Source of the DNA: Actinomadura violacea
GTDB lineage: Bacteria > Actinomycetota > Actinomycetes > Streptosporangiales > Streptosporangiaceae
Length of the DNA stretch: 64,000 nt
Reading direction: 5' to 3'
NCBI RefSeq assembly: GCF_017573465.1
Contig: NZ_JAGEPF010000005.1
Coordinates: forward strand, 248,001 to 312,000
Shown: piece after piece, positions 25,117 to 38,430 of the stretch
How positions within the stretch are numbered: position 1 is the first letter of the stretch
Layout of the letters: each line of letters starts with the position of its first letter
Program-made: the position numbers and the translations under genes
The notes under the pieces: generated by a model
What the model was told of the DNA's origin: nothing
Database searches by the model: none
Seen by the model: only the letters and a program-made list of their open reading frames with translations

Positions 25117-26174
25117 CTCCTGTATTCGCGGAGCCGGATCCACAGGCCGAGGGCGGCGAGGCCCGCGATGGCGAGGGACAGTAGCGGGAGGCCTACGTCC
25201 AGGCCGCGGGTGTCGGTGGCGTCGGCGAGCTTCGCCTCCAGCGGGCGCTGCGCCTTGTCCGCGGCGGCGACGTCCAGGCCGCCGGCCTGGGGGACGTTGT
25301 GTCCGGCGCGCAGTTTGCCGGCCCCGACGTCGGCGCCGCGGATCTGGGTCCGCATCGTGCGGTCGAAGGCGGGCACGCCGGCGTTGGACGCGTCCGCGAA
25401 GGCGTGGTCGATGTGCAGGAACGTGGTGGACGTCCAGACGACCAGCCCGACCAGGACGGCGCTGGCCGCGACGAGGGGCAGGTTGACCAGCCGGCGGAAG
25501 CGGCGCGCCATCGACACCTGCGCGTACCCGAGGACGGCGAGCAGCACCGCGCCGATGACGGCGGTGCCGAGCGCGAGGCCGCGGCCGGCCCACGCGGAGT
25601 CGCGCTCGCCGTCGATGCCGTGCAGGTCGCGGCGCGCGATCTCGTCGATGCGGGAGAGCAGCCCGCCGTCGCCGCGCAGCAGATCGGAGGCATAGGAGAG
25701 ATAGGCGTAGCCGAGTTTCTCGAGCCCTTCCCGATAGGTGGCGTCGGCCTGTTCCACGAGCCCCTGATAGGTGACGACCTGCGCGTTCACCGCGCGCAGG
25801 AGATCGCGTCCGGTGGCGCCGCCGAAATCGAGTTCGGCGAGGTGCGCGAGATTGTCACTGGCCGTCGTGAGATCGTCCCGGAACTGCTGGCCCGGGCCGA
25901 TGAGCTGCGCCGCACCGGAACGGAAGCTCTGCCATGCGGCCCGGTCGGCGTCCGACAGCGCGGCGTGCGCGGTGCGGGCGCTGACGTAGGCGGGGGCGCC
26001 GCCGTCCTTCACCGACGACACCGCCGACCGGCTCCCGACCAGCACCGCCGTGGCCGCCAGCCAGGACAGCACCGCCAGCCCGACGGCCGCGGCGAGCACC
26101 GTCCACAGCCAGCGCGGGGTGCTCCACCTCCTCGGGACCGCCCGGGCGGCCAGCGCTACCGACACGCGGGCCAT
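25113..26174 (-). CDS. Membrane protein of unknown function, partner of solute-binding protein
   Basis: A 353-residue protein with an N-terminal membrane segment (about residues 23-48), an extracytoplasmic helical region (about 50-195; rich in Ala, Asp and Leu), two further segments near 200-222 and 235-255, another external stretch and a last segment near 325-345 ending in basic residues. The architecture recalls four-helix sensor domains between membrane helices, but no kinase or cyclase domain is attached. I do not recognise a named family. The overlap with the lipoprotein gene implies a shared function. Confidence 0.8.
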   Translation of the reverse strand: MARVSVALAARAVPRRWSTPRWLWTVLAAAVGLAVLSWLAATAVLVGSRSAVSSVKDGGAPAYVSARTAHAALSDADRAAWQSFRSGAAQLIGPGQQFRDDLTTASDNLAHLAELDFGGATGRDLLRAVNAQVVTYQGLVEQADATYREGLEKLGYAYLSYASDLLRGDGGLLSRIDEIARRDLHGIDGERDSAWAGRGLALGTAVIGAVLLAVLGYAQVSMARRFRRLVNLPLVAASAVLVGLVVWTSTTFLHIDHAFADASNAGVPAFDRTMRTQIRGADVGAGKLRAGHNVPQAGGLDVAAADKAQRPLEAKLADATDTRGLDVGLPLLSLAIAGLAALGLWIRLREYRR

Positions 26175-26231
26175 GGTAATCCGCGGCCCTTTGCCGGGGC
26201 CTTTCGATTATGGGAGAAAAGCCGCCCGGGA

Positions 26232-26269
26232 GCCGCGGGGCATTGGCCGGTTCAGGTCAGCCCCGCGGC
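26232..26269 (-). terminator. Probable metH transcription terminator
   Basis: Perfect 10-bp arms GCCGCGGGGC and GCCCCGCGGC with an 18-base loop lie 12 bases beyond the metH stop. Downstream on the minus strand is TCCCGGGCGGCTTTTCTCC, with a short T-run about 12 bases from the stem. Confidence 0.5.
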
Positions 26270-26281
26270 GTTTCCCGCAGC

Positions 26282-29896
<3,615 letters not shown>

Positions 29897-29902
29897 CAGC
29901 CA

Positions 29903-29995
29903 CCTCCCACGTCGTTGGGAGGCGCCCTTGCGTGTACCGGTCTCGGGCCGAGCGTGGCGGACGCCCGCGCGTCCGTTGCAGCGCCTCTCGGCCCG
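29903..29995 (-). ncRNA. S-adenosylhomocysteine riboswitch with RBS-masking platform
   Basis: In the metH leader, minus strand, 5' to 3': GGGCCGAG (29994-29987) pairs with CTCGGCCC (29952-29945) as P1; GGACGC and GCGTCC (74-69 and 64-59 of 299xx) form a 6-bp hairpin; the conserved GCGCTGCAAC joins P1 to the hairpin; and GAGGCGC (29987-29981) pairs with GCGCCTC (29925-29919) as a pseudoknot. This is the SAH riboswitch layout. The strand after it, CCTCCCA, is complementary over 7 bases to TGGGAGG, which holds the metH Shine-Dalgarno. SAH binding would sequester part of the masking strand and turn translation on. Confidence 0.88.
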
Positions 29996-30075
29996 TCTCC
30001 GAGGTTACCGAATGGACCCGGCGCCTGTGAAACTCCCGTCCCCCTTTCCGGATCATCCCGGGCGGGGGCGGGCGG

Positions 30076-31665
30076 TCAGGAGCGGCCGCAGGCGCGGCGC
30101 AGCGCCGCCGCGAACGCGCCCGGGTCGGGGTCCGGGAGGACGGCGGCGAGGTGGCCGTCGGGCCGGACGAGGTGGACGGTGCCGGGCCCGGTGTCCAGGG
30201 CCGTCCTCAGGACGCCGCCGGTGTCGATCGCGTCCAGGGCGTGGACCGCGACCGGGACGCCGCCCGCCGCCTCCTCGATCCGGGCGCATCGGCGCCCGTC
30301 GGCGGCCAGGGCGACGAATTCCGTGCCGAACAGGCGGCGCAGCCGGGTCTCGCGGCCGTCGACGATGCAGGGGCCGTCGGGGCACAGGACGCCGGGCAGC
30401 GGCGGCCGGACGGCCCCGGCGGCCTGCGGGAAGCCCTCGACCGGCCCGGCCGGGGTGGTCAGTGGCGATTCCAGGTACCAGTACGGTTCGGCGAGCTTGC
30501 CCGAGTCGATGCGGGCGCGGGCGGCGGGATCGGTGAGCGCGGCCTCCAGCGCGGTCGCCCGCCGCGTCCTCTCCTCGGCGCTGTGCGGGACGAGGAACTC
30601 CATCGTCCGGGTCGTCACCCCCAGGTTCTCGTGGGCCGCCGCGCGCCGCTCGGCGTCGTAGCTGGCGAGCAAGCGCTCGGCGCCATGGCCGTGGCGGGCG
30701 AACGCGAGCTTCCACGCGAGGTTCTCGGCGTCCTGGACGCCGGAGTTCAGCCCGCGCGCCCCGAACGGCGCGTACAGGTGCGCCGCGTCCCCTGCAAGGA
30801 ACACCCGCCCGCGCTGGAACGTCTCGGCGCACCGCTGGTGGAACCGGTACACCGACGCCCACACGACCTCGTACGGAACGTCCCCGGTGATCTTCCGGAT
30901 GCGGTCGTCCAGGGCACCGGAGGCGCGCTCGGCCTCGAAGTCGTAGTCCGCAGGCATCTGCCAGTCGATCCGCCACGTGCTGTCGGGGCACTGATGCACG
31001 AGGACCTGGCGGCCCGGGTTCCATTCGGGATCGAAGTAGAACCGGCGTTCCTTCGGGAACGGCAGGTCGGCGCGGACGTCGCAGATGAGGAACCGGTCGT
31101 CGTACGAGCGGCCCGGGAACCCGGCGCCGATCAGCCGCCGGACCGCGCTGTGCGGCCCGTCCGCCCCGATCAGGTGGCTTCCGGCGACGGTGATCTCGCC
31201 GTCGGGGGATTCCGCGCGGACCCGCACGCCGCCCGTGTCCTGGTCGAGACCGGAGACGCGGTGCCCGTACCGGACGTCGACCAGCGGCTCGGCGTCCGCC
31301 AGATCGCGCAGGAGGCACTCGACCTCGGCCTGCGAGATGTTGATCCACGGCGGGACGTCGCTGCGCCCGGCGTCCGGGAACGTGACCGCGAACAGCTCGG
31401 TGCCGCGGTAATAGGTGCGGCCGGTCGTCCAGGTGACGCCGCGTTCGATCATCTTCTCCGCGCACCCGGCGCGGTCGAACACGTCCAGCACGTCGCGCTG
31501 GAAGCAGATGGCCTTGGACCCGACGGGTTCGCACCGGCCGGCGGCCTCCAGGACGGTCGCGGGCACGCCGAACCGTGCCAGCAGCAGCGCCGCGACCAGT
31601 CCCACCGGCCCGGCGCCGGCGATCACGACCGGTTCGGCGGGTCCGGCGTCAGCCTTGGAGTTCAT
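30076..31665 (-). CDS. FAD-dependent aromatic-type monooxygenase
   Basis: A 529-residue flavoprotein of the PHBH/UbiH-PheA group. VIAGAGPVGLVAALLLARFG is the FAD ADP motif, SHLIGADGPHSAVRR the DG motif and FLAGDAAHLYAPFGARGLNSG the GD motif; a thioredoxin-like C-terminal tail follows (about 430-529). It should hydroxylate an aromatic or polyketide ring with NAD(P)H and oxygen. The ATG at 31665 lies inside the end of the MBL-fold gene (17-base overlap), so both are co-translated. The substrate is unknown. Confidence 0.92.
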   Translation of the reverse strand: MNSKADAGPAEPVVIAGAGPVGLVAALLLARFGVPATVLEAAGRCEPVGSKAICFQRDVLDVFDRAGCAEKMIERGVTWTTGRTYYRGTELFAVTFPDAGRSDVPPWINISQAEVECLLRDLADAEPLVDVRYGHRVSGLDQDTGGVRVRAESPDGEITVAGSHLIGADGPHSAVRRLIGAGFPGRSYDDRFLICDVRADLPFPKERRFYFDPEWNPGRQVLVHQCPDSTWRIDWQMPADYDFEAERASGALDDRIRKITGDVPYEVVWASVYRFHQRCAETFQRGRVFLAGDAAHLYAPFGARGLNSGVQDAENLAWKLAFARHGHGAERLLASYDAERRAAAHENLGVTTRTMEFLVPHSAEERTRRATALEAALTDPAARARIDSGKLAEPYWYLESPLTTPAGPVEGFPQAAGAVRPPLPGVLCPDGPCIVDGRETRLRRLFGTEFVALAADGRRCARIEEAAGGVPVAVHALDAIDTGGVLRTALDTGPGTVHLVRPDGHLAAVLPDPDPGAFAAALRRACGRS

Positions 31666-32605
31666 CCCAGACGGCCCGGTCGCGTTCGGCCGTCCAGATG
31701 ACGGGCCGCTCGATGCCCGACAGCTCGTCCCACAGCCGCGACACATCGAACGGCAGACAGTGCTCGAAGATCGGCCACCGCCCGTACCGCGGCTCCAGCT
31801 CCCCGTGCACCGCCTCGAACGCCTCCTTGAGCGTCCCGCCGCGGCCCTGGACGGCCGTCACCTCACCGATCATCACCTGCAGGAAGTGCCGGGTCTGGTC
31901 GATCGCCGCGTCCACCGCGTCCCGGCCCACCGCAACCGCGCCGCGTCCGCCCACCAGCGCCTCGGCGCCCAGCGCCGCCACCCGGTCCAACGTCCCCGAC
32001 GCCCAATCCCGATGGAACGCATCCCCGGTGTAAAGGGCCGCCTGCGCCTCCACCAGATCACCGGCGAACAACACCCTCTGCCGCGGCAGCCACGCCACGA
32101 TGTCGCCCTCGGTATGCCCCCGCCCGCAGTACTGCAGCACCAGTTCACCGCGGTCACCACCCAACTGGACGGTGAACCGGTCAGAGAACGTCACCGTCGG
32201 CCACGTCAACCCCGGAATCGACTCCGGCTCCTTGAACAGCCGCGGCATCCGCCCGAACTCCGACTCCCAATCCTGCCGCCCCCGCTCGGCGACCAGCTCA
32301 CGCGTCTTCTCATGCGCCACGACCACCTCGGCACCGAACGCACTCGCCCCCAGCACCCGCACCGCGTGATAGTGCGACAACACCAGAAACCGCACCGGCT
32401 TGTCGGTGTGCTCACGCAGCAACGACAACCACTCACGCGCCGCCACCGGCGTCGCCAGCGCCTCGAAACAGACGACGAAGTCCTCCCCCTCCACCGCCCC
32501 CACATTCGGATCACCCTCGGCGGTCAACGCGTACACCCCGTCCGCCAGCACCTCCAGACTCCGCTCCTTCTCCCCCAGATCAGCCGACGACGCGAACGGC
32601 TTCAT
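31649..32605 (-). CDS. MBL-fold hydrolase-like protein with altered metal site
   Basis: A 318-residue metallo-beta-lactamase-fold protein. The usual HxHxDH motif reads SHYHAVRV, so the Asp and fourth His of metal site 2 are Val and Arg; the later His (GRGHTEGDI) and Asp (LFAGDLVE) remain, and no His is visible at the C-terminal ligand position. A mononuclear or altered metal centre is likely. It precedes the FAD monooxygenase by overlap, so it may act on that enzyme's product, for example by ring or ester hydrolysis. Codon use is less GC3-biased than neighbours (TTG, GGT, TCT, GAA occur). Confidence 0.85.
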   Translation of the reverse strand: MKPFASSADLGEKERSLEVLADGVYALTAEGDPNVGAVEGEDFVVCFEALATPVAAREWLSLLREHTDKPVRFLVLSHYHAVRVLGASAFGAEVVVAHEKTRELVAERGRQDWESEFGRMPRLFKEPESIPGLTWPTVTFSDRFTVQLGGDRGELVLQYCGRGHTEGDIVAWLPRQRVLFAGDLVEAQAALYTGDAFHRDWASGTLDRVAALGAEALVGGRGAVAVGRDAVDAAIDQTRHFLQVMIGEVTAVQGRGGTLKEAFEAVHGELEPRYGRWPIFEHCLPFDVSRLWDELSGIERPVIWTAERDRAVWDELQG

Positions 32606-32696
32606 CTGACGCCTCCCTGAGCTCCTCTGCGGACTCGGCCACCCTGGAGTCCTGCCCGGCCGGGCCCGGCGCGCAACAACGAACTCCGGCGGGCCG

Positions 32697-33653
32697 CTAC
32701 TTGCCGATGAAGCCCTTCGACTGGAGCCACTTCTGGGCGACGTCCGTGGCCTCCTGGCCCTTGATGTCGACCTCGCCGTTCAGCGTCTGCAGGACGGAGT
32801 CGCTGAGCGCCGCCGCGATCGGGTTCATGATCTTCTCGATGCCGGGGTGGTCCTTGTAGACCGAGTCGCGCAGCGTCAGCGCGGGGTTGTAGACGGGGAA
32901 GAACTTCTTGTCGTCGGGGATCGAGGTGAGGCCGAGCGCCTTGATGCGGCCGTCGGTCGTCGCGACCTCGCCGAAGTTGCACGGCTTCCCCTTGCCGATG
33001 GCGTCGTAGATGGCGCCTTCGGCGAGGGTCGCGACCGACGATTTCGGCAGCGTGAACCCGTACGCCTTCTGCAGCCCGGGCCATCCATCGCTGCGTCCGG
33101 CGAACTCGCTGGCCACGCAGGTGGACGCCTTGGCCGGGTCGGAGTGCGCGAGCTTGGCGTAGTCGGAGAGGTCCTTGATGCCGAGCTGCTGCATCGTGGT
33201 CGTCTTCACCGCGATCGCATAGGTGTTGTTCGCGGACGCGGCGGCCAGCCACTTCACTCGGTTCTTGGAGAGGTCCTGCTGCGCGACGGCCTGGTACTGC
33301 TCGGTGGAGTTGTTGAGCGGCTTGGTGTTCTTCAGGTAGTTGATCCAGGCCGTCCCGGTGTACTCCCAGTACATGTCGATGCTGCCGGACGTCAGCGCGG
33401 CGCGCGTGGTGTTACTGCCCTGCAGTCCGCACTTCTCCTTGACGGTCGCGCCCGCCGACCGCAGCGCCAGCGCCGTGATCTGGCAGAGGACGAGCTGCTC
33501 GGTGAACTCCTTGCCGCCGACGGTGAGGGTGGCGCCCTTGAGCGAGTTGCCCTTGGCGAGGCTGCCCGCCTTGGCGTCGGTGCCGGCCGAGCTGAAGCAC
33601 CCCGCGGTGAGGCCGACGGCGGCGATCGAGGCGACGATGGGGAGCAGGCGCAT
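32697..33653 (-). CDS. Osmoprotectant-type ABC transporter substrate-binding lipoprotein
   Basis: A 318-residue lipoprotein: signal peptide with lipobox LTAGC near residue 19, then an OpuAC/ProX type II binding domain starting ATLTVGGKEFTEQLVLCQI, with YWEYTGTAW in the ligand pocket. It should capture a quaternary amine (glycine betaine, choline, carnitine or a related compound such as ergothioneine) outside the cell. It is the last of four genes encoding a complete importer. Two Cys pairs in the mature chain could form disulfides. Confidence 0.92.
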   Translation of the reverse strand: MRLLPIVASIAAVGLTAGCFSSAGTDAKAGSLAKGNSLKGATLTVGGKEFTEQLVLCQITALALRSAGATVKEKCGLQGSNTTRAALTSGSIDMYWEYTGTAWINYLKNTKPLNNSTEQYQAVAQQDLSKNRVKWLAAASANNTYAIAVKTTTMQQLGIKDLSDYAKLAHSDPAKASTCVASEFAGRSDGWPGLQKAYGFTLPKSSVATLAEGAIYDAIGKGKPCNFGEVATTDGRIKALGLTSIPDDKKFFPVYNPALTLRDSVYKDHPGIEKIMNPIAAALSDSVLQTLNGEVDIKGQEATDVAQKWLQSKGFIGK

Positions 33654-33671
33654 GGTGACTCTCCTGGGGGT

Positions 33672-34477
33672 TCAGATGCCGCGCGGGCGCAGGTAGTGAT
33701 CGACGATGCCGATGAGCCAGTCCGCGGCCATCGCGAGCACGGCGGTCAGGACGCTTCCGGTGAGCAGGATCGGGGTCCGGTTCAGCGCGATGCCGGTGTT
33801 GATGAGGTCGCCGAGGCCGCCGGCGTTGGTGAACGCGGCGAGCGTCGCGCTTCCGACGTTGAGGATCACCGCGACCCGGACGCTGGCGAGGATCACCGGG
33901 ACGGCGAGCGGCAGCTCCACGCGCAGCAGCACGGCCGTCCGAGACAGCCCGATGCCGCGGCCCGCGTCGATCAGCGAGCGGTCGACGCCCTGCAGCCCGA
34001 CCATGGTGTTGCGGAGCACGGGCAGCGCGGACACGAGGATGAGCGCGATCACCGCCTTCTGGAAGCCGATCCCGACCGTGACGGCGAGCAGCACCAGCAC
34101 CCCGATGGACGGGACGGCCTGCCCGACGTTCGCCAGCGCGAGGAACGGCGCGGACAGCGCGCGCAGCCCCGGCCGGGTCAGCAGCACGCCGAGCGGGATC
34201 GCGACCGCGAGGACGAGCGCGGTCGACGCCGCGACCAGCTCGATGTGCTCGACGAACCGCTGGGTGATCACGTCCCCGTTGATCGAGCGGCGCTCGATCG
34301 CGTCCAGGTGCCGTCCGTGCAGGTAGGCGAAGAGCGCGGCGGTCGCCAGGACGAGGACGGCGGGCGTCGCGACCATACCGGCCACCGAACGCCGTGGCTT
34401 CTCCCCCGCCGCCTCGTCGCGCGCGGCGCCGCCGCCGCTCGGGTCGTCGGGGCGGCCGTCGAGCATCGTGGTGACGC

Positions 34478-34481
<4 letters not shown>
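33672..34481 (-). CDS. Osmoprotectant-type ABC transporter permease
   Basis: A 269-residue BPD-type permease with about six membrane segments after a soluble N-terminal tail of roughly 35 residues. The EAA-loop region reads VDRSLIDAGRGIGLSRTAVLLRVELPLAVP. The ATG at 34481 overlaps the ATPase stop by ATGA, which fixes the start. It pairs with the 216-residue permease at 35524 to form a heterodimeric channel. Confidence 0.92.
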
Positions 34482-35523
<1,042 letters not shown>

Positions 35524-35527
<4 letters not shown>

Positions 35528-36174
35528 CGCATGCCCCTCGGGGTGGTCAGCCGCGACACCACGGCGAACATCAGGTCCAGGGCGAGCGCCAGCAGCGCGA
35601 CGCCGAGCGTGCCGGCGAGGGTGTCGTTGAGCGCGTTCGCGCCGCCGATCCGCGACAGCCCGCCGAAGATCAGCTCGCCGAGCCCGGGGCCGGCAACGGC
35701 GGCGGCGATCGCGGCGATCGCGACCGTCATGATCGTGGCGACCCGGACGCCGGTGAGCACGACGGGCCAGGCCAGCGGCAGCCGGATCCGCAGCATCCGG
35801 CTCGCCCGCCCCATCCCCATCCCCCGGGCGGCCTCCTCGACCGCGCCGGGCACCGACTCCAGCCCGGTGATGGTGTTGCGCAGGATCGGGAACACCGCGT
35901 ACAGCACCAGCGCGGTGATCGTCGGCGCGAGGCCCAGCCCGAACAGCGGGATCAGCAGCCCGAACAGCGCCAGCGACGGGACGGTCAGCATCGTGCCGGT
36001 GACGCCGAGCGCGAGCCGGCTGAGCCGCGGCCGGCCCTCCACCGCGATGCCGAGGCCGATCCCGACGACCGCGGCGATGCCGACGGCGATCAGCACCACC
36101 TCGGCGTGCTCGGCCATCTCCCGCGCGATCGTCGGCCAGCGGTCGGCGAGGTAGTCGGAGAAGCTCACGCGCAC
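35524..36174 (-). CDS. Osmoprotectant-type ABC transporter permease
   Basis: A 216-residue BPD permease with about six membrane segments and the EAA-loop VEEAARGMGMGRASRMLRIRLPLAWP. First gene of the four-gene importer operon. The region upstream (36175-36309) holds the operon promoter; on the minus strand TTGATC about 19 bases from TGGTAT is a candidate pair of boxes. No clear operator is seen, so osmotic or ligand control cannot be stated. Confidence 0.92.
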
Positions 36175-36309
36175 CCTCCGTCTCTCGGCGGTAAGGGTGG
36201 TGGAACCGGGGCGAGGACGGTCAGGCGGGCGTCTCCCATACCAGAAGAGGCTGCCTACGGGTGATCAATAAGGCAAGAAAAGTCAGGACACAGATCTGTT
36301 AAGTGGGAC

Positions 36310-37356
36310 TCACTCGGGTTCGTCCCGCAGGTGGCGGAGCAGCAGCGCGAGGTCCAGCCGCAGCCGCCCGCCGGGCGCGTGGAAGGAGAACCCGAGCCGC
36401 CGTTCCGCGTGCGCGAGGCGCGCGGCGATCGTGCTGTGGTGGCGGTGCACGCGGGCGGCGGCCTTGCGGGTCGAGCCCGTCGCGCAGAACGCGACGAGGA
36501 CGTCCAGGACGTCGCCGCCGTGCGGTTCTCCGGCGAGCCGGTCGAGCGCCGCCACGTCCGCGACCTGGGCGATGTCCTCGGGGCGCAGCCGCGCGGCGAT
36601 CGCGGCGAGCCCGCCGAGCCGGTCGTGGCGCACCACCGCGGGCAGTCCCTCGCCGAGCGTGGTGAACCGCAGCGCCGACCGGGCCTGCCGCCACGACTCC
36701 GGGGCCCGCACGCCGGGCAGCGCGGGGCCGATGCCGATCCGCGTCCCGCCGGGCGTCCGGTGCTCCAGGTCGGCCGGGACCTCCCGGGCCAGGACGGTGT
36801 GGACGGGCCCGGGCGACGCGGCGCGCGCGTCCCGGCCGAGGGCGGCGAGCACCGCCGCGACGTCGCCGGCGACGGCGAGCGCGTGCAGCGGGGCCGCCGG
36901 CTCGAACCGCAGCGCCCGCAGCGCGCGGGACCGTTCGGCCTCCGCCGCGTCCGCCGACACGGCCAGGCCGGCCAGCGCGGCGTCGTCCCGCTCGTCCCGG
37001 TCGCGCTCCAGCAGCAGCGCGGCGGCGAACGCGAACCGTTCGAGGACGATGTCGTCCAGCGGCAGCGGCGCGCCGGTGCGCTCCAGCCACACGAGCCCGG
37101 TCTCGGCGAACTCGCGGACGGACCGCTCCCCCGCCGCCGCGCCGGGCTCCGAGCGCAGCGAGATCCCGCGCGCCGGGTCGGCGAGCCCGGCGGGGCACTC
37201 GGCGAGCGCGGCGGTGGCGCGCACCAGCGCGTGCGGGGCCGCGCGTCCCGCGATCAGCCGGTCGAAGAAACCGATCACCCGGACGGCGTTCTCCGCGTCG
37301 GCGTCCAGCCCCGACAACCGCAGGAGCAGCCCCTTCATGGACGGATCGTACGCCAC
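36310..37356 (-). CDS. PucR-type helix-turn-helix regulator
   Basis: A protein of about 348 residues whose C-terminal 60 residues form a PucR-type HTH (VLVAFCATGSTRKAAARVHRHHSTIAARLAHAERRLG). The rest is a poorly conserved sensory region rich in Ala, Arg and Leu, with no recognised ligand domain. The start is either the GTG at 37356 or an ATG at 37338, six codons later. It is transcribed away from the esterase gene at 37461, with about 105 bases between starts, and might regulate it. Confidence 0.8.
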   Translation of the reverse strand: MAYDPSMKGLLLRLSGLDADAENAVRVIGFFDRLIAGRAAPHALVRATAALAECPAGLADPARGISLRSEPGAAAGERSVREFAETGLVWLERTGAPLPLDDIVLERFAFAAALLLERDRDERDDAALAGLAVSADAAEAERSRALRALRFEPAAPLHALAVAGDVAAVLAALGRDARAASPGPVHTVLAREVPADLEHRTPGGTRIGIGPALPGVRAPESWRQARSALRFTTLGEGLPAVVRHDRLGGLAAIAARLRPEDIAQVADVAALDRLAGEPHGGDVLDVLVAFCATGSTRKAAARVHRHHSTIAARLAHAERRLGFSFHAPGGRLRLDLALLLRHLRDEPE

Positions 37357-37460
37357 CCGACGATCGGCGGATTCCGGTCCGCGATCCCCGCCGCCCGGCG
37401 GCTGGGCGGGACCGCGGATCGCCGCGAAACTGGTGGTCAGCCGCCGAGAGGAGCCGGAAC

Positions 37461-38423
37461 GTGACGTACGCCTTCGACCCGGAGCTCGCCCCGTGGACCG
37501 CCATGATCCCCGAGATCACGCTGACCGACCCCGTGGCGATGCGGGAGGCCGACGACCGGCTGCTCGCCGCGCGCCCCCCGTACGAGCCGCCCGTCCCGGT
37601 CGAGATCCGCGACGTCTCCGTCCCCGGGCCGGGCGGCGCGCCTGAGGTGCCGGTGCGGATCTTCACCCCGGCCGCCGCCGACGGCGGGCCGCTGCCCGGC
37701 CTGCTCTACATCCACGGCGGCGGGTTCGTCCTCGGCAGCGTCGACGCGTTCCACGACGACGCGCTGCGCATCGCCGCGGAGGTCGGCGCGGTGGTGCTGT
37801 CGGTGGAGTACCGGCTCGCGCCCGAGCACCCGTTCCCGGCCGGGCTGGAGGACTGCTACGCCGCGCTGACCTGGACGGCCGCCAACGCCGCCGAGCTCGG
37901 GATCGATGCCGGCCGGCTCGCGGTCGGCGGCGAGAGCGCCGGCGGCGGCCTGTCCGCCGCGACCGCGCTGCTCGCCCGCGACCGCGGCGGCCCCGCGCTG
38001 TGCTTCCAGCTCCTCGGCATCCCCGAGCTCGACGACCGGCTCGACACCCCGTCGATGCGGGCGTTCACCGACACCCCGATCTGGAACCGGCCGAACGCCG
38101 AGCTGAGCTGGGACTACTACCTCGGCAAGGGCGTGCGCGGCACCGCCGGGGTCTCCCCCTACGCCGCGCCCGCCCGCGCCGACGACCTCACCGGGCTGCC
38201 GCCCGCCTACGTCACCACCTGCGAGTTCGACCCGCTGCGCGACGAGGGCCTCGCCTACGCGCTGCGGCTCGTCCAGGCGGGCGTCGGGACGGAGGTGCAC
38301 CACTACCCGGGGACGTTCCACGGCTCGGCCCTGATCCCGGACGCCGCCGTGTCCCGCCGCATGGCCGCCGACCGCATCGGCGTGCTCCGCCGCGCGCTGC
38401 GCACCGTCGAGCAGCCCACGTAG
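37461..38423 (+). CDS. HSL-family alpha/beta hydrolase
   Basis: A 320-residue esterase of the hormone-sensitive lipase group. The HGGGF oxyanion motif is near residue 80, the nucleophile is Ser in GGESAGGGL near residue 155, and Asp (TCEFDPLRDEG) and His (PGTFHGS) complete the triad near 255 and 285. No signal peptide, so it is cytosolic. GAGAGGAG lies upstream of the GTG/ATG start region. Expected activity is hydrolysis of small acyl esters or lactones; it may belong with the flavoprotein and SDR genes that follow. Confidence 0.9.
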   Translation: MTYAFDPELAPWTAMIPEITLTDPVAMREADDRLLAARPPYEPPVPVEIRDVSVPGPGGAPEVPVRIFTPAAADGGPLPGLLYIHGGGFVLGSVDAFHDDALRIAAEVGAVVLSVEYRLAPEHPFPAGLEDCYAALTWTAANAAELGIDAGRLAVGGESAGGGLSAATALLARDRGGPALCFQLLGIPELDDRLDTPSMRAFTDTPIWNRPNAELSWDYYLGKGVRGTAGVSPYAAPARADDLTGLPPAYVTTCEFDPLRDEGLAYALRLVQAGVGTEVHHYPGTFHGSALIPDAAVSRRMAADRIGVLRRALRTVEQPT

Positions 38424-38430
38424 CCGCTGC

